64,000 nt of DNA, taken from DASUAS01 sp963756895. GTDB taxonomy: Bacteria > Actinomycetota > Acidimicrobiia > IMCC26256 > DASPTH01. A program made the position numbers and the translations under genes. The DNA lies in the NCBI GenBank assembly GCA_963756895.1, contig CAVWPI010000011.1, forward strand, positions 496,001 to 560,000, given 5' to 3'. This document shows, in pieces, positions 35,444 through 44,056 of the stretch; position 1 is the first letter of the stretch, and the number at the start of each line of letters is the position of its first letter. The notes under the pieces were generated by a model. It was given only the letters and a program-made list of their open reading frames with translations. It made no database searches and was not told the origin of the DNA.

Positions 35444-36407
35444 GTGAGCCATCCCGACGACGAGTTCCATCCGCCGACGAACGACGACCCGTTCTGGAGC
35501 GAGACCGCGTGGTTTGCGTTCTCGGTGCCGGAGCGCAAGCTCGCGGGGTGGACCTATCCGTTCTTCCGCACCAACCAGGGCACGTGCTCCGCGGCCGTCT
35601 TCCTCTGGGACGATCGCGGTGACTCGCCGTTCGACTGCCGCTACTACAAGCAGATCTGGCACCTCCCCGTGCCCGACCAGCTGGCCGACTTCGACCTGCC
35701 CAACGGACTCGGCTACACCACGCGCGAACCGCAGCGGGTCTACGACCTGCGCTACCGCGACCCCGATGCCGACGACGTGTCGTTCGACCTGACGTTCACC
35801 GCGATCATGGATCCCCTGCACACCAAGACGTCGGGCCCCGATGGTGGGCATCTCGACCAGCTCGGGCGCTTCACCGGCACGCTCGTGCTCGACGGCGAGA
35901 CCATCGAAGTCGACTCGTACGGCGCGCGCGACCGCTCGTGGGGATCGCGCAACCCCTTCGGTCCGCACCTCATGTCCGCGGGGGAGTGGAAGGCGACGCA
36001 GATGCCGTACAGCCACGCCACGTCCGACACCGTGTCGTTCCTCACCATCACCGCCAACGTCACCGAGGACTTCCCGGTGATCATGGGGTTCCACCTGCGC
36101 GACGGCGAGGTGTCACGCGTCACGAAGGGCCGCCGCGCCATCCTCGAGCGCGATCCGGTCACCGACACCGCGACCGCGCGTGCTGGTCGAGGGCACCGAC
36201 GAGCTCGGCCGCGAGTTCCACGCCGAGGGCGAGACCGTCAGCAGGTTCGTGAACTTCTGCAACGAGAACCTGGTCGGTTGGAACCACCTCGTGCGCTGGG
36301 ACATCGACGGCGCCGAGGCCTGGGGCGAGCAGCACGAGAACTACACGCCGGTCGCGTTCAGGAAGTACCTGCGTTCCCGCTCGAGTCCTTCTGGGCTGCT
36401 TGCTTGA
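35444..36407 (+). CDS. CrtC/AttH-like lipocalin-fold protein, frameshifted
   Basis: About 320 residues, rich in beta strands. Landmarks are ETAWFAFSVPERKLAGWTYP near the start, DPLHTKTSGPDGGHLDQLGRF, EVDSYGARDRSWGSR and LVGWNHLVRWDIDG near the end. These resemble proteins related to hydroxyneurosporene synthase/AttH (lipocalin-like carotenoid or terpenoid hydratases); actinobacteria have many uncharacterised members near lipid catabolism genes. A shift near 36177 (extra C in GCGCGTG) splits the chain. The GTG start at 35444 is the first plausible start. It overlaps the convergent crotonase by about 50 bases. Confidence 0.65.
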
Positions 36408-37194
36408 CCGCGGCCGACAGGTCGCCGCCGAAGAACTGCTTCGACGTCTCCAGGTTGCTCGCGAGTCCCTGCAGTTCCGAACCCGCGCGCGTGGCCGTGC
36501 GCACACCCTTGAACTCCATCGCCCGGTGCACGGTGCGCTTGTTGATCTGCAGCAGGTCGCTCGGGATCGCCGCGACCCTCGCCGCCATCGCCAAGGTCTC
36601 GCGCTCGAGGTCGGCCGCCGGGAACGCGCGGTTGGCCATGCCGATGCGGACGGCTTCGAGCCCGTCGATGGCGTCGCCGGTGAGCATGAGCTCCATCGCC
36701 GGACGCATCCCCACCAGCCAGACGTGGTATTGGAAGTCGGGCGGGCTCACCACTCGCACCACCGGGTAGCTGAGCTGCGCGTCCTCGGCGATGTACACGA
36801 GGTCGCAGGCGGCCATGAGCTCGGTGCCGCCCGCCATCGCGTACCCGTGCACCTGCGCGACGACCGGCTTGGCCAGGTCCCAGATGCGTGACCAGCCGTC
36901 GGCGACGTGCCGGGACCACGACCCGTCGCCCGGCGGCGTGTAGAAGGGCTGACCTTCCGACAGGCTGGACTTCAGGTCGTACCCGGACGAGAAGCACGGG
37001 CCCGCGCCGCGCACCACCGTGACCCCGACCTCGGGATCGCGGTCGGCCGCGTGCAGGGCGTCGTACAGCTCGGTCCGCAGGGCGTTGCTGATCGCGTTGC
37101 GCTTCTCGGGCCGGTTGAGGGTGAGTCGCCGGACCCGCGGTGCGGGATCGTCCACGAGTACCAGGGCTGCAGCACCGCTAGATTCCGCGCTCAT
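36358..37194 (-). CDS. Enoyl-CoA hydratase/isomerase-family protein
   Basis: Crotonase of 278 residues. Oxyanion loops are AGPCFSSGYDL (~64-74) and HGYAMAGGTELMAACD. Glu125 occupies the first catalytic Glu position; the second is Val145. A single-Glu crotonase may be an isomerase or hydrolase. ATG 37194 follows GGGAG. This start codon overlaps that of the divergent SDR (37193), so its promoter must lie inside the SDR coding region. Confidence 0.82.
   Translation of the reverse strand: MSAESSGAAALVLVDDPAPRVRRLTLNRPEKRNAISNALRTELYDALHAADRDPEVGVTVVRGAGPCFSSGYDLKSSLSEGQPFYTPPGDGSWSRHVADGWSRIWDLAKPVVAQVHGYAMAGGTELMAACDLVYIAEDAQLSYPVVRVVSPPDFQYHVWLVGMRPAMELMLTGDAIDGLEAVRIGMANRAFPAADLERETLAMAARVAAIPSDLLQINKRTVHRAMEFKGVRTATRAGSELQGLASNLETSKQFFGGDLSAAVKQAAQKDSSGNAGTS
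37179..37184 (+). promoter_or_regulatory. -10 element, leaderless, for the SDR gene
   Basis: TAGATT ends 8 bases before ATG 37193, inside the first codons of the divergent crotonase gene. Confidence 0.5.
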
Positions 37195-38029
37195 GGCCGC
37201 TCCCATCGCTCTCGTGACCGGCGCGAGCCGGGGCATCGGGCGGGCCACCGCGCTCGCGCTCGCCGACGTAGGCTACGACGTCGCCATTGCCGCGCGCACC
37301 GTGCACGAGGGCGACGGCCGCATGGCGCCCGGCTCCGTGCGCGAAGACCAGGAGACCCGCGTGATCGAGGGCAGCCTCGAGAGCACGGCCGCCGCCATCG
37401 AGGCAGCGTGGGCAGAACGCCCTCTCGGTGGCGATGGACCTGCTCGACCGTCCCTCGATCGACGCCATGGTCGACACCGTGATCGGCAATGGGGTCGCAT
37501 CGACGCGCTGGTCAACAACGCGATCTACCAGGGCGCCGGGCGCATGGACCGCGTGCTCGAGCTCGACCTCGACGCCGCCACCAAGCTCGTCGTCGGCAAC
37601 TACGTGAACCAGCTGCACCTCATCGCAGTTGGTGGTGCCGGGGATGCTCGAACGCGGTGGCGGGCGAGTCGTCAACATGGCGTCGGCCACCGCCTCCATG
37701 GACCCGCCCGCGCCCGCGGGCGAGGGTGGCTGGGGTCTCGGCTACGGCGCGTCGAAGGCCGCGTTCCTCCGCGTCGCCGGCCAGCTCCACGTGGAGTTCG
37801 CCTCTTCAGGGATCGTCGCCTTCAACGTGGATCCCGGCTTCACCACCAACGACAAGCCGAGCGACGACCAGTTCGCCGAACGGTTCCGGGCGCGCCGCCC
37901 GAGGTCACCGGCGCCGCGATCGCGTGGCTGTGCTCGTCCGACGACGCGCTCGAGCTCGCCGGCACGCTCGTCTACTCCCAGCCGCTGTGCAAGCGGCGTC
38001 AACTTCTCCCAGGATGGCCGCCCGCATGA
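37193..38029 (+). CDS. SDR-family oxidoreductase, multiply frameshifted
   Basis: SDR of about 278 residues. TGASRGIGRATALALADVGYDV, an insertion VHEGDGRMAPGSVREDQ, GSLESTAAAIE, LSVAMDLLDRPSID, NNAIYQGAGRMD, Ser region MASATASMD and GYGASKAAFLRVA. Four shifts (near 37412, 37485, 37627 and 37890) are required. The same domain order, insertion and C-terminal LC..LL.GW ending appear in the SDR at 60595, so the reconstruction is reliable. ATG 37193 is backed by a leaderless promoter. It overlaps the next dehydrogenase by 4 bases. Confidence 0.75.
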   Translation: MAAPIALVTGASRGIGRATALALADVGYDVAIAARTVHEGDGRMAPGSVREDQETRVIEGSLESTAAAIEAAWAERPLGGDGPARPSLDRRHGRHRDRQWGRIDALVNNAIYQGAGRMDRVLELDLDAATKLVVGNYVNQLHLIAVGGAGDARTRWRASRQHGVGHRLHGPARARGRGWLGSRLRRVEGRVPPRRRPAPRGVRLFRDRRLQRGSRLHHQRQAERRPVRRTVPGAPPEVTGAAIAWLCSSDDALELAGTLVYSQPLCKRRQLLPGWPPA

Positions 38030-39080
38030 GCACCAGCACCGCGAAGACCATGACCGCGTACCAGCTCGTCGGCGTGGGGCGAGCCGCCCGAGTTCCGCGA
38101 GGTCGACGTCCCGGTGCCGGGCCGCGACGAGGTGCTCGATCAAGGTCGCGGGCGTCGGCCTCTGCCACAGCGACTTCCTCTTCCTCGACACGCCGCCCGG
38201 GATCATTCCCTGGTCGCTCCCGTTCACCCTCGGTCACGAGAGCGCGGGCTGGGTCGAGCAGCTCGGCGACGGGGTCGACGATCTGGAGCCCGGCCAACCC
38301 GTCGCGGTGGCGGGCATCCACTCGTGCGGTCGGTGCGAGTTCTGCCTGCGCGGCCACGACAACTACTGCCCGCGCGGCGCCAGCGGCCGCGGCTACGGCG
38401 AGGACGGCGGCCTCGCGAAGTACCTCCTCGTGCCGCGGCGCGAGCTCGTGCCCCTGCGCACGCTCGACCCGCGACGAGTCGGGCCGCTCACCGACGCCGG
38501 GGCGACGTCGTACCACGCGGTCAAGCGCGCGCTGCCCGAAGCTCGTGCCCGGTTCGACCGCGGTGGTGATCGGCGCCGGGCGGCCTCGGCTCGTACGCGG
38601 TGCAGTACCTCCGCCGCCTCAGCGGCGCGCGCGTGATCGCGGTCGACGTCGTGCAGCAGCGCCTCGACCTGGCCCGCGAGCTCGGCGCCCACGACACCCT
38701 CATGTCCGACGGCACCACCGCGCTCCAGGTGCGCGAGCTCACCGGCGGCACGGGCGCCACCGCGGTGTTCGACTTCGTGGGTGACGACACGACGATGGCG
38801 ATGGCGCTCGCGTGCGCGGCAAACCTCGGGCACGATCGCGATCGTCGGTGCCGGCGGTGGCACGGCCAAGGTGTCGTGGGGCGTCCTTCCGCTCGAGTGC
38901 GACCTGTTCATCCCGATGGCCGCGTCGATCGCCGACCTCCACGAGGTGATCGCGCTCGCCGAGGCCGGCGAGCTGCGCATCGAGGTGGAGCTGTTCGACT
39001 TCGAGGACACGCCGCTCGCGTACGACCGCTTCCGCCAGAACGACCTCCGCAGCCGCGCCGTGGTCACGCCCAACGGCTAA
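38026..39080 (+). CDS. Zinc-dependent alcohol dehydrogenase (MDR family), multiply frameshifted
   Basis: Medium-chain dehydrogenase of about 350 residues. Catalytic zinc ligands: Cys in GVGLCHSDF and His in LGHESAG. Structural zinc: four Cys in CGRCEFCLRGHDNYC. Cofactor fold: VVIGAGGLGSYAVQYL and VIAVDVVQQRLDLARELGA. Single-base shifts near 38073, 38137, 38536, 38580 and 38832 each look like one extra G or C. It probably oxidises a primary or secondary alcohol with NAD and forms an operon with the upstream SDR. Confidence 0.78.
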
Positions 39081-39099
39081 CCGTCTGACATCTCACTGA

Positions 39100-39105
39100 T
39101 ACCGT
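39100..39105 (+). promoter_or_regulatory. -10 element, leaderless, for the second MarR gene
   Basis: TACCGT ends 8 bases before GTG 39114. Confidence 0.45.
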
Positions 39106-39113
39106 CTCGGGCC

Positions 39114-39572
39114 GTGGCCCGGCTGGACGACCTGCAACGCGTGGAGAAGGCGATCGTGCGGATCGCGCGCATCGGTGCCGGTCGTGAGGCGGCACGCAAC
39201 CGGGCGGAGCGTTCCGGCGTGCACCTCTCCCGTCCGGCGATCAACCTGATCTCGGCGCTGCACGCCTCGGGACCGGTGCGCCTCTCGCGGCTGTCCGACC
39301 TCACCGACCTCGAGGCGCCACTGGTGAGTCGGGAGATCGCCCGCCTGTGCGAGGGCGGCTACGTCAAACGGGCGTCGGATCCCACCGACGGTCGCGCCAG
39401 CATCGTCACCCTCAGCGCCAAGGGAGCCAGGGCCTACACGGCCTACCGCCGGGCGACCGACGACATCGTGGTCGAGGCCTTCGAGGGGTGGAAGGCCGCC
39501 GAGCTGCGCACGTTGGCCGACTACCTCGAACGGGTCGTCCACGACGTGAGTCGCCGTCCGGATTCCGGATAG
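39114..39572 (+). CDS. MarR-family transcriptional regulator
   Basis: MarR-type regulator of 152 residues. Recognition region VRLSRLSDLTDLEAPLVSREIARLCEGGYVKRASDPTDGR, with wing residues DPTDGRAS. The N-terminal helix RVEKAIVRIARIG is the dimer arm. It resembles the MarR protein at 28946 but is clearly a different gene. The leaderless promoter sets the GTG start. It probably controls the DUF35/thiolase operon that follows. No clear palindrome was found here; a TCTGAC half-site lies at 39084-39089. Confidence 0.86.
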   Translation: MARLDDLQRVEKAIVRIARIGAGREAARNRAERSGVHLSRPAINLISALHASGPVRLSRLSDLTDLEAPLVSREIARLCEGGYVKRASDPTDGRASIVTLSAKGARAYTAYRRATDDIVVEAFEGWKAAELRTLADYLERVVHDVSRRPDSG

Positions 39573-39607
39573 GTTCCTTGCCCTGGTCAAGTAACTCAGG
39601 AGACGCG

Positions 39608-40040
39608 ATGCCCGCCCCGATCGTGAAGATCGACCTGGAGTTCCCCTACACGCGCAGCGTCGGACCGGTGATCGGCGCCTACCTCGACGGTCTCGAGGAG
39701 GGTCGCCTGCTCGCCTCGCGCGCCGGCGACCGCACCCTCTCGCCGCCGCTCGAGTACGACCCCGCGACCGGCGCGTCGGTGGAACCGGAGCTGGTGGAGG
39801 TGGGGCCCGAAGGCGTCGTCACCTCGTGGACGTGGGTCGACACGCCCAACCCCAACCACCCGCTCGACCGGCCGTTCGCGTTCGCGCTGATCCAGCTCGA
39901 CGGTGCCGACACCGCGATGGTGCACGTGGTCGACGGCCCCCGCGACGCCATCAGCACCGGCGTGCGGGTGACGCCCCCGCTGGCGCGACGAGCGCACCGG
40001 CTACGTGACCGACGTCGAGTGCTTCGAGGTGGTCGAGTGA
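39608..40040 (+). CDS. DUF35-type OB-fold protein, frameshifted near the end
   Basis: OB-fold protein of about 143 residues related to DUF35 acyl-CoA-binding subunits of thiolase/aldolase complexes. N-terminal helix region YTRSVGPVIGAYLDGLEEGRLLASR, then the OB fold WTWVDTPNPNHPLDRPFAFALIQLDGAD. The zinc-ribbon cysteines found in many members are absent. A shift near 39978 (an extra C in a CCCCC run) leads to WRDERTGYVTDVECFEVVE and the stop at 40040. CAGGAG precedes the ATG. The stop overlaps the next gene's GTG. Confidence 0.72.
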
Positions 40041-40591
40041 GCCCCGACGCCGCGGCCAAGGAAGGGCCGCGCATCATGCCGTTCCCGGTGGCGCTGCACT
40101 ACGAGGCGCCGGCGCCGCCCGCGCTCACCCGCTACGCGGAAGCGCTGGTCGACGGGAAGATCATCGGTCAGCAGTGCACCGGCGAGTGCGGACTCGTCTA
40201 CGTCCCGCCGCGTGACTTCTGCCCGATCGACGTGATCAAGCTCAGCACCGACGACGACGTCGTGCTCGGCGACACCGGCACGATCGTGAACTTCACCGTC
40301 GTCACGCCGGTCGCAGTACCCGGGTCAGGAGGAGACGGAGCCGTTCGCCCGCGTGTCGATCGCACTCGACGGGCCCGGCGGGATGCTCCAGCTCCAGGAG
40401 GTGCTCGACACCCCGGTGAGCGACGTGCGCGTCGGGATGCGGGTCGCCGCGGTCTGGCTCCCCGAGTCGGACCGCAACATGGACGAGCTGGCCGCCGGTG
40501 GCTGGAGCAGCACCAACGGCGGCATCGAAGGTTGGATGCCCACCGGCGACCCCGACGCCGACGTGAGCCGCTCGCAGGAAAGGGCTTCTGA
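40037..40591 (+). CDS. DUF35-type OB-fold zinc-ribbon protein, frameshifted
   Basis: Second DUF35 protein, about 185 residues. The N-terminal rubredoxin-like segment has CTGECGLVYVPPRDFCPI (three Cys), followed by the OB fold GTIVNFTVVTPV. A shift near 40312 (extra G in GTCGCAG) continues QYPGQEETEPFARVSIALDGPGG. A second shift close to the end reaches LAGKGF and the stop at 40591. In steroid side-chain degradation a DUF35 protein (ChsH2) partners with an Ltp-type thiolase to cleave C-C bonds; the pairing with the next two genes suggests an analogous complex. Confidence 0.72.
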   Translation: MSPDAAAKEGPRIMPFPVALHYEAPAPPALTRYAEALVDGKIIGQQCTGECGLVYVPPRDFCPIDVIKLSTDDDVVLGDTGTIVNFTVVTPVAVPGSGGDGAVRPRVDRTRRARRDAPAPGGARHPGERRARRDAGRRGLAPRVGPQHGRAGRRWLEQHQRRHRRLDAHRRPRRRREPLAGKGF

Positions 40592-41653
40592 TGGTCGACG
40601 TGGCGATCGTCGGGTACGGGCAGGTGCCCGCGGTGCGCAGCACCCAGATCACCGAGACCCAGATGGTGCTCGACGTCACCCAGCAGGCACTCGGCATGGC
40701 GGGCATCGACCGTCACGACGTGGGGTTCACCGTGTCGGGGAGCTGCGACTACCTCGCCGGTCAGGCGTTCGCGTTCGTGCAGACGATCGAGGCCATCGGC
40801 GCGTGGCCGCCGATCGACGAGTCGCACGTCGAGATGGACGGCGCGTGGGCGATGTACGAGGGGTACACCCGGCTGCAGGAGGGTGCCGTCGACGTCGTGC
40901 TCGTGTACAGCCACGGACGTTCGTCGCCCGGGCAAGCCGGAGCAGGTGTATCCGCTGCAGCTCGACCCGTACCACCTCGCGCCGCTCGGTCTCGATCCGT
41001 GGTCGCTGGCCGCGCTGCAGGCGCGCGCGCTGCTCGACGCCGGTGTCGCCACCGAGCGCGACTTCGCCGAGATCGTGGCCCGCAACCGGGCCAACGCGGT
41101 CGGCAACGAGTACGCGCAGGTGAGCGGGAAGTTCGACGTCGATGCACTGCTGGCCGAGCCGTACGTGCGTGAGCCGCTCCGCCGCCACGACCTCCCGCCG
41201 GTGTCCGACGGCGCGGCGGCGGTCGTGCTCGCCGCGGGCGACAAGGCCGCGTCCCTGGTCGAGCGCCCGGCGTGGATCACCGGCATCGACCATCGCATCG
41301 ACATCCACCAGCCCGGCATGCGCGACCTGACGGACTCGCCGTCGATCCGCCTCGCCGCGGAAGGTGCCGGCGTCGGGTCGGGCTCCGGTGCAGGTCGCCG
41401 AGGTGACCGCGCCGTTCTCGCCGCAGGAGGTGATCGTGCGCAACGCGCTCGGTCTCGACGATGCGGTGGAGGTCAACCCGTCGGGCGGTGCGCTCGCCGC
41501 CAACCCGGTGATGGTCACCGGCCTCGTGCGTGTGATCGAGGCCGCCCGCCAGGTCACCGAGCAGAGGCCGCGACCGTGTGCTCGCGCATGCGACCGGCGG
41601 GCCAGGCGCTCCAACAGAACCTCGTCTGCATCGTGGAAGGATCCCGGGCATGA
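40591..41653 (+). CDS. Thiolase-superfamily protein (Ltp/SCP-x type), frameshifted
   Basis: About 354 residues of thiolase fold. VDVAIVGYGQVPAVR, VSGSCDYLAGQAFAFVQ, and VEMDGAWAMYEG where a true thiolase would have the nucleophilic Cys, so Cys is absent at that site. The late motif NPSGGALAANPVMVTG and HATGGQALQQNLVC follow. Shifts near 40930, 41385 and 41570 are probably extra bases. It overlaps DUF35 (TGATG) and the next thiolase (ATGA), a tight cassette. Confidence 0.76.
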
Positions 41654-42803
41654 GCTCGGCCAGCCTCCCGGCGTCATCGGCATCGGCCAGACCAAGTACT
41701 CGAAGGCCCGTACCGACGTCTCCATCCCCGGCCTCGTGCGCGAGGCCGCGAGCCGCGCGCTCGACGACGCCGGTCTCGACTGGGGTGACATCGACGCGCT
41801 CGTGATGGGCAAGGCGCCCGACATCTTCGAAGGCGTGATGCAGCCCGAGCTGTTCCTCGCCGACGCACTCGGCGCCAACGGCAAGCCCATGCTGCGCGTG
41901 CACACCGCCGGCAGCGTCGGGTGTTCCACCGCCAACGTCGCCACCGACGCGGTCAAGGGCGGTCGGTTCAAGCGCGTCCTCGCGGTGGCGTGGGAGAAGC
42001 AGGCCGAAGGCAACGCGCAGTGGGGCCTCGGCGGCGGCAAGAGCGGCAGCATGGGCGCGGGCGGGATCTTCGCGCCGTGGGTGCGCGCCTACATCAGCCG
42101 CTCGGGCGCGCCCGAGCACATCGGCTGGCAGGTCGCGGTCAAGGACCGTCTCAACGCGGTGAAGAACCCGTACGCGCACCTCAAGCTTCCCGACATCACC
42201 ATCGAGAAGGTGCGGGACTCGATGATGCTGTGGGACCCGATCCACTTCCTCGAGTCGTGCCCGTCGTCCGACGGTGCGTGCGCGATGGTCGTCGCCGACC
42301 ACGAGACCGCGAAGACGCACTCGTCGGCGGCGTGGGTGCTCGCCACGTCGATGCGGTCGGAGCTCGGCCAGTTCCCAGGTCGCGACACCGTGCGGCCGCA
42401 GGCCGGTGTCGACTGCAGCGCCGCGCTCTACAAGGACGCAGGCATCACCAACCCGCGCGAACAGATCGACGTCGCCGAGCTCTACGTGCCGTTCTCGTGG
42501 TACGAGCCGATGTGGCTCGAGGGCCACGACCTCGCCGATCTCGGCGAGGGCTGGAAGATGACCGACAGCGGTGCCACCGAGATCACCGGGTCGTTCCCGG
42601 TGAACCCGTCGGGCGGCGTGCTCTCGAGCAACCCGATCGGTGCATCCGGCATGATCCGCTTCGTCGAGGCTGCGCTGCAGGTGCAGGGCAAGGCCGGCGA
42701 ACACCAGGTCGAGGGCGCAGAGGTCGCGCTCGGCCACGCCTACGGCGCGATGGCGCAATACTTCGCCATGGCCGTGCTGTCGAAGTCGCCGTCGCCGTTC
42801 TGA
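41650..42803 (+). CDS. Thiolase-superfamily protein (SCP-x type), frameshifted at the N-terminus
   Basis: Thiolase of about 384 residues with Cys in AGSVGCSTANVATDAV (nucleophile position), NPSGGVLSSNPIGASGM and GHAYGAMAQYF. After ATG 41650 the first few codons are in another frame; a shift near 41668 joins MSSASLP to GVIGIGQTKYSK. From there to the stop it is intact. With its Cys it could be an active acyl-CoA thiolase, whereas its upstream partner lacks Cys. Confidence 0.8.
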
Positions 42804-42828
42804 GCGACGGACAAGGGGGAGGTCCGCG

Positions 42829-43275
42829 ATGCCGATGTCGATGGAGGAGATCTCCGACCGTCTGGAGATCCAGGATCTGATGGTGCGCTACAGCTACGCC
42901 ATCGACTCGCGCAACTGGGATGCGCTCGACGACGTGTTCACGCCCGACGCGCACATCGACTACTCGGTGTTCGGCGGGAGCGTCGGCAACCTGGCGGAGA
43001 CCAAGGCGTTCCTCACCGAGGCGATGCCGATGTTCACCACGCTGCAGCACATGGTGTCGGGGACGACCATCGCGTTCGACGGCACCGACTCTCCCGATTC
43101 CGCCACCGCCAAGACCCAGTGCCACAACCCGATGACCATGGGCGACGCGGAGAACCCCGACCTCATGGTGTGCGGGCTCTGGTACGTCGACAAGCTCGCG
43201 CGCACCGCCGACGGCTGGCGCATCAAGGAGCGGGTCGAGGAGAAGGTCTACATGAAGGTGTTCCCGGGGAAGTGA
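42829..43275 (+). CDS. SnoaL-like (NTF2-fold) protein
   Basis: NTF2-fold protein of 148 residues: EISDRLEIQDLMVRYSYAIDSRNWDALDDVFTPDAHIDY then HMVSGTTIAFDGTDS and GWRIKERVEEKVYMK. This group includes dehydratases and isomerases acting on bulky ring substrates. GGGGGAGG precedes ATG 42829. The stop overlaps the SDR GTG, and it follows the thiolase by 25 bases, so the operon appears to continue. Confidence 0.82.
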   Translation: MPMSMEEISDRLEIQDLMVRYSYAIDSRNWDALDDVFTPDAHIDYSVFGGSVGNLAETKAFLTEAMPMFTTLQHMVSGTTIAFDGTDSPDSATAKTQCHNPMTMGDAENPDLMVCGLWYVDKLARTADGWRIKERVEEKVYMKVFPGK

Positions 43276-44030
43276 CCACGCCGGAGTACGTCCCCGCGCA
43301 CGGGCTGCTCGAGGGCAAGACCGTCCTGGTCACCGCCGCGGCGGGGACCGGCATCGGCTCGGCGGTGGCGCAGCGGTGCGTCGAGGAGGGCGCGCGCGTC
43401 GTCGTCTCCGACAAGCACGAGCGGCGTCTGGGCGAGACGGCCGAGCGGCTCGGCGTGCCCGGCATCCCGTGCGACGTCACCGACGAGGAGTCGGTGCAAT
43501 CGCTGTTCGCGGCGGCCAGCTCCGAGCTCGGCGCCATCGACGTGCTGGTGAACAACGCCGGCCTCGGTGGCAGCGCCGAGCTGCACGAGATGACCGACGA
43601 GCAGTGGAACGTCGTGCTCGACGTCACGCTCAACGGCACCTTCCGCTGCACCCGCGCCGCGCTCAACCACATGTACGCGAACGGGCACGGGGTGATCGTC
43701 AACAACGCGTCGGTGATCGGCTGGCGCGCGCAGGCCGAGCAGGCGCACTACGCCGCGGCCAAGGCCGGCGTGATGGCGCTCACGCGCTGCGCGGCGATCG
43801 AGGCCGGCCGGCGTGGCGTTCGCGTCAACGCGGTCGCGCCGAGCATCGCCATGCACGCCAACCTGGCCAAGGTGACCACCGACGAGCTCCTCGCCGAGCT
43901 CGCTTCTCGCGAGGCGTTCGGTCGCCATGCGGAGCCGTGGGAGGTCGCGAACGTGATCGTGTTCCTGGCGTCCGACTACTCGGGCTACATGACCGGCGAG
44001 GTCGTGTCGGTCTCGAGCCAGCATCCGTAG
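43272..44030 (+). CDS. SDR-family oxidoreductase, IpdF-like
   Basis: SDR of 252 residues with the unusual cofactor loop VTAAAGTGIGSAVAQRC in place of TGxxxGIG, NNAGLGGSAELHE, and Tyr-Lys in YAAAKAG. VVVSDKHERRLGETAERLG and the TAAAGTGIGSA loop resemble IpdF, the SDR that oxidises a hydroxylated HIP-CoA intermediate in mycobacterial cholesterol ring C/D degradation. Identification is from memory of the motif, not an alignment. It is coupled to the SnoaL protein and is followed by an LLM oxidoreductase. Confidence 0.8.
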   Translation: MTTPEYVPAHGLLEGKTVLVTAAAGTGIGSAVAQRCVEEGARVVVSDKHERRLGETAERLGVPGIPCDVTDEESVQSLFAAASSELGAIDVLVNNAGLGGSAELHEMTDEQWNVVLDVTLNGTFRCTRAALNHMYANGHGVIVNNASVIGWRAQAEQAHYAAAKAGVMALTRCAAIEAGRRGVRVNAVAPSIAMHANLAKVTTDELLAELASREAFGRHAEPWEVANVIVFLASDYSGYMTGEVVSVSSQHP

Positions 44031-44056
44031 GCAAGCACTCTGAAGAGGAGCAACCC

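Noticed and set aside
36408..36769. Read-through extension of the CrtC-like gene into a longer frame
   Set aside because: The extension runs antisense to a well-conserved crotonase; the frame-corrected gene stops at 36407.
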